Shown here one piece after another: positions 61,239-64,000 of a stretch of 64,000 bases of DNA. The notes under the pieces are model-generated. The model was not told the origin of the DNA, searched no databases, and worked only from the letters and a program-made list of their open reading frames with translations. The number at the start of each line of letters is the position of its first letter. Positions within the stretch are counted from its first letter, which is position 1. The translations under genes were made by a program, and so were the position numbers. The stretch is from SHZI01 sp041396045 (GTDB taxonomy: Bacteria > Pseudomonadota > Gammaproteobacteria > Steroidobacterales > GCA-2729495), in assembly GCA_041396045.1 (NCBI GenBank), contig JAWKZI010000001.1:124001-188000 (forward strand), in the 5' to 3' direction.

Positions 61239-62531
61239 TCAGGGTACCGTCTGTCGGGACGCGGTCCTGAAGCTGCCACTGCGGACCCGATCTGCCTTGC
61301 CGGGCGCAACCTGATAACTCACCCTGGCAAGTATGCCCGTGGCAAGGCGCAGGTCACTGTTGTCCCCGGCGAACGTGGCCGGCACATCCGGAGTGATACC
61401 GCGGCCCTGAAGCGACTCACCGGATGGCGAGAAGTAACGGGACGTCGTGAGTTTGATCGCCCGGCCTCCAGACAAGGGCATTACCGTTTGCACCGATCCC
61501 TTGCCGAAGGTACGCGTGCCCACAATGGTGGCGCGATGATGATCCTGGAGTGCCGCTGCAACGATTTCCGACGCCGAGGCCGAACTGCCGTTGACGAGTA
61601 CAACGATCGGTGCACCCGCCAGCAGGTCTCCTGGCGTTGCTGACCGCCGGAACGTTGCATCGCGGGCTCGTCCGGTGGCGGTGACAATAAGTCCTCGCTC
61701 CAGAAAACTGTCGCTGACTTCTACCGCGGCATCCAGTACCCCGCCGGGGTTATCGCGCAGGTCCAGCACCAGGCCACGAAGACCTGCCGTTGTCTGCCGA
61801 TTCAGATCGGCGATCTCGCGTCGCAGGTCCCTGCCAGTGGTGTCACTGAACCGTGAGATGCGCAGGTAGCCAAAGCCGTCGCTCAATATCTGTCCGTGCA
61901 CGCTGTGCAGCGCGATCGGCCCACGCACCAGCTCGAAGCTAAGGGGTTCAGTCTGTCCATTGCGGGCAATCGTGAGGCGCACATGACTGCCGGCCGGACC
62001 GCGCATGCGGCGAATCACCGGCACGATGGGGACGCCTGCAACAGGTTCGTCATCGATGCCGAGAATCACATCTCCGGCACGGATACCGGCGCGTGCGGCG
62101 GCAGTATCTTCAATAATCGAAACGACGCTGATATTCCCATTGCCGGACTGCACTTCCAGACCTACACCGGTAAAAGCGCCCCGGGTACTAACCTGGATCT
62201 CCTCATACTGGCGCGGATCCAGAAACCGTGAATGGGAATCAAGCTGCCCCACCATGCCGCGTACGGCATTTTCCATCAGTTGCTGTTCAGAGACCGGCTC
62301 GACGTATTCCTGTTTCACACGCTCGACGATTTCAGTCAGCACCCGAGTGTCCTCGACTGGCAAAGCGCCGGGCAGCATGGTCGATGCGGCAGTGTGGCCA
62401 GCATCCGGCCAACGGTCGCTGCCAGTGCCCAGCGAATGAGCCAGCGAAAAGGCCAGCGTGAATCCCACCAGCAGACCCGTGCAGAGCGGCAGCAACCCCT
62501 TGATACGCAACGGATTCATCAGAACACACAT
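61239..62531 (-). CDS. ctpA: Carboxy-terminal processing protease (S41 family)
   Basis: About 430 residues from ATG 62531 or 62519 (MNPLRIKGLLPLCTGLLVGFTLAF); a longer frame to 62747 overlaps envC and lacks support. Signal/anchor helix, then the S41 N-terminal region, a PDZ domain (GVGLEVQSGNGNISVVSIIEDTAAARAGIRAGDVILGIDDEP) and the protease core with catalytic Ser in GSSASASEIVAAAL and Lys in GTRTFGKGSVQT. It trims periplasmic or envelope proteins. It follows envC in the common envC-ctpA order. Confidence 0.94.
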   Translation of the reverse strand: MCVLMNPLRIKGLLPLCTGLLVGFTLAFSLAHSLGTGSDRWPDAGHTAASTMLPGALPVEDTRVLTEIVERVKQEYVEPVSEQQLMENAVRGMVGQLDSHSRFLDPRQYEEIQVSTRGAFTGVGLEVQSGNGNISVVSIIEDTAAARAGIRAGDVILGIDDEPVAGVPIVPVIRRMRGPAGSHVRLTIARNGQTEPLSFELVRGPIALHSVHGQILSDGFGYLRISRFSDTTGRDLRREIADLNRQTTAGLRGLVLDLRDNPGGVLDAAVEVSDSFLERGLIVTATGRARDATFRRSATPGDLLAGAPIVVLVNGSSASASEIVAAALQDHHRATIVGTRTFGKGSVQTVMPLSGGRAIKLTTSRYFSPSGESLQGRGITPDVPATFAGDNSDLRLATGILARVSYQVAPGKADRVRSGSFRTASRQTVP

Positions 62532-62640
62532 GGCCTCTTTCGCCCGGACACTAGCACAGCATCCAGGGATCAGGCATGGACTGGGCCACACTCTGCAGGA
62601 TCGCGTGCGGAGGTCGTCTGGCGGGTGCCGGACAGCGTCC

Positions 62641-63873
62641 TCAGTTAGCCCATTGGTGCGGATTAACCGGTCGGCCGTTGCGTCGCACCTCGTAGTACAA
62701 CGCCGGACGGGATTGCCCGCCCGTGTCGCCCACATGAGCCACGACATCGCCGACGGCTATGTTTTGTCCGACACGCCGGGTCAAGTCCTGATTGTGTCCG
62801 TAGAGGCTCATATATCCACTGCCGTGATCCAGCACCATCAGCAGCCCGAGCCCCGGCAACCAGTCGGCGTATACGACCGTGCCGGCGCGCACAGCCCGTA
62901 CTTCCGTACCGGCAGGTGCCGCGATCAATACACCATCCCACCGCATCTGGCCTCCGGCCCGTGGCTTGCCATAGTCAGCGAGCATTGTTCCGTTGACCGG
63001 CCAACGGCCCTTGCCCAGCGGTTGGCCGCTTCCCGCGCTGGCTGCGGCTGGTGGCTTGCCCGGCTTCGGCGCAGCAGCCTCTTGTCGTGCCCGCGCCGCT
63101 GCACGTTCCAGGTCACGAAGCACGCGCTCGAGTGACGCAGCCTCACCGCGCGCGCGCGCGAGCTGGCGAGCCTGGCCTTTGACATCGGCATCCAGGCTCG
63201 CGATGACCGTCGCACGCTCTGCACGCGCACTTTCCAGGGCGGCCAGTTGCTCCCGACGTTTTACCTCCAGGGCAGCGAGCGCTGTTTCCTGCCGGGTCGC
63301 CTCCATCTGATCCCGCTCCAGAGCCTGCAGACTCACCTGAATGGAGGCCAGTAATTCGCCACGACTCCTGGCGAGATAGCCTAGCCAGGTAAGCTCACGC
63401 TCAAGTGCCGCCGGTTCCTGCTGATTGAACAGCGCCTGCACCCGCTCACTGCCGCCGGTAATGTGCGCGAGGCGCAGTTGCCCAGCCAGTTCATCGCGCC
63501 TTTTGGCAAGCTCGAGCTGGGTGGTTTCGATCTGTTGCCTGATCGCCGCCAGACGTGTACGCGTGGCCGCCAGATCTGCAGCCGTGTTCTTTAGCGCCTG
63601 GCGAATCCGGGATGCCGATGTCTCGGTCGTGCGAAGCTGGGCTTCCAGTTCCTGGCGCCGCTTGAGGTCTTTCTGCCGCTGCTGCTCCAGATTGGTGATG
63701 CGATCGCGAACTTTCGCAAGGTCCTTGCGGGTTTTGCCCGAATTCTGGCCAGCGTTCTGGCTGGAACTTTGGCCTGAGGCGCCCGACGCGGACAGTGGCA
63801 GGATCAGGCCCGCGGCCACAATCAATGCGGCCCCCAGCGCCAGAAAACTCGCCAAACCAGACGAAAACCGCAT
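62641..63873 (-). CDS. envC: Murein hydrolase activator EnvC
   Basis: About 410 residues from ATG 63873, which has GGAGG nine bases upstream; ATG 63882 is too close to it. Signal peptide (LASFLALGAALIVAAGLILPLSASGA), a long coiled coil (about 45-260, rich in Leu/Arg/Gln), and a C-terminal LytM domain (GTEVRAVRAGTVVYADWLPGLGLLMVLDHGSGYMSLYGHNQ). The zinc site is degenerate: the usual HxGxD is replaced by RWDGV and the terminal HxH by YYE, so it should be catalytically dead and activate amidases at the division septum. Confidence 0.95.
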   Translation of the reverse strand: MRFSSGLASFLALGAALIVAAGLILPLSASGASGQSSSQNAGQNSGKTRKDLAKVRDRITNLEQQRQKDLKRRQELEAQLRTTETSASRIRQALKNTAADLAATRTRLAAIRQQIETTQLELAKRRDELAGQLRLAHITGGSERVQALFNQQEPAALERELTWLGYLARSRGELLASIQVSLQALERDQMEATRQETALAALEVKRREQLAALESARAERATVIASLDADVKGQARQLARARGEAASLERVLRDLERAAARARQEAAAPKPGKPPAAASAGSGQPLGKGRWPVNGTMLADYGKPRAGGQMRWDGVLIAAPAGTEVRAVRAGTVVYADWLPGLGLLMVLDHGSGYMSLYGHNQDLTRRVGQNIAVGDVVAHVGDTGGQSRPALYYEVRRNGRPVNPHQWAN

Positions 63874-63906
63874 ACGGACCATCCTCCGGGCAGTTTAGGC
63901 CATGGT

Positions 63907-63912
63907 TATAAT
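63907..63912 (+). promoter_or_regulatory. Candidate -10 element of the yibN-like gene
   Basis: TATAAT at 63907-63912, 25 bp upstream of the ATG, in the short gap between divergent envC and the yibN-like gene. No matching -35 was seen at the usual distance. Confidence 0.45.
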
Positions 63913-63936
63913 GCGCGGCCAGCCAGATCGGAATTC

Positions 63937-64000
63937 ATGAACAACCTTCTTGCCTTCGCTACGGCGAATCCTTACCTCGTCACCGCAACCGTATTGATGG
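63937..64000 (+). CDS. yibN: YibN-like rhodanese-domain protein, N-terminal fragment
   Basis: Only 21 residues are in the window (MNNLLAFATANPYLVTATVL then off the edge). The short N-terminus and start of a transmembrane helix match the usual YibN start, and a yibN-grxC-secB run commonly lies divergent from envC in gammaproteobacteria. The rhodanese domain itself is outside the window, so the call depends mainly on position. Confidence 0.6.
   Translation, partial: MNNLLAFATANPYLVTATVLM

Noticed and set aside
1..64000. tRNA or rRNA genes
   Set aside because: No intergenic stretch showed a T-arm consensus with matching acceptor stem; a covariance search would be needed to exclude an unusual tRNA.

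Overview
The window is a stretch of gammaproteobacterial chromosome, high in GC and densely coded. The gene order is of a conserved kind: ponA / pilMNOPQ / aroK-aroB, yicC ... gmk-rpoZ-spoT-ridA-recG, the DUF2244-coxB-coxA-ctaG-coxC-SURF1 cluster, uvrD-trkA-trkH, tatABC, and envC-ctpA beside a yibN-like gene. The shared order, PilMNOPQ and an L31 protein with zinc cysteines fit a free-living aerobic gammaproteobacterium near the Xanthomonadales/Nevskiales/Steroidobacterales branch. That placement is inference. No rRNA, tRNA, CRISPR array, prophage or insertion sequence was recognised.

Layout: (1) 1-4466: lipoprotein/attachment-type ABC exporter ybbA-ybbP (truncated at the window edge), divergent tesA, then pyrF, aroB and aroK. 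(2) 4507-11747: pilMNOPQ, the inner-membrane platform and secretin of type IV pili, followed by an Ig-repeat lipoprotein and a strong intrinsic terminator. (3) 12146-15325: class A penicillin-binding protein ponA (frameshifted) and a conserved hypothetical. (4) 15322-19880: an intergenic hairpin repeat, gltA, rpmE, a cluster of DnaA boxes, rdgB, rph and a PP2C phosphatase. (5) 20032-25407: yicC, then five genes placed between yicC and its usual neighbour gmk: a LuxR-type regulator, an alpha/beta hydrolase, and a convergent three-gene operon coding an N-acyl amino acid synthase-like acyltransferase, a heme-oxygenase-like diiron enzyme and a fatty acid desaturase. (6) 25854-35458: gmk, rpoZ, spoT, ridA, recG, ubiA, comF, bioB, bioC. 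(7) 35510-43995: aa3-type cytochrome c oxidase and its assembly factors. (8) 44044-49021: uvrD and the Trk potassium system. (9) 49285-55590: an oligopeptide ABC importer (oppABCDF) whose oppD and oppF are separated by an antisense ppiB. (10) 55698-64000: dtd, tatABC, a POT peptide transporter, a DUF1330 protein, a thioesterase, a HIT protein, the fluoride channel crcB, ctpA, envC and the start of a yibN-like gene.

The most interesting block is 21034-25407. It looks like a small acquired locus for making and sensing a fatty-acyl small molecule: synthase, two iron-dependent lipid-modifying enzymes, a hydrolase and a LuxR-type regulator.

A second theme is technical. At least seven genes (ponA, the luxR-type gene, coxA, a DUF2909 gene, ctaA, oppA, dtd) carry single-base frameshifts, nearly all one-base losses and several in homopolymers. 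Since conserved and normally essential genes are hit, base-calling error is the likeliest cause, and these genes may be intact in the real organism. A third theme is repeats: two copies of a hairpin-bearing intergenic element (15358-15594 and 49083-49245), plus short REP-like hairpins at gene ends.
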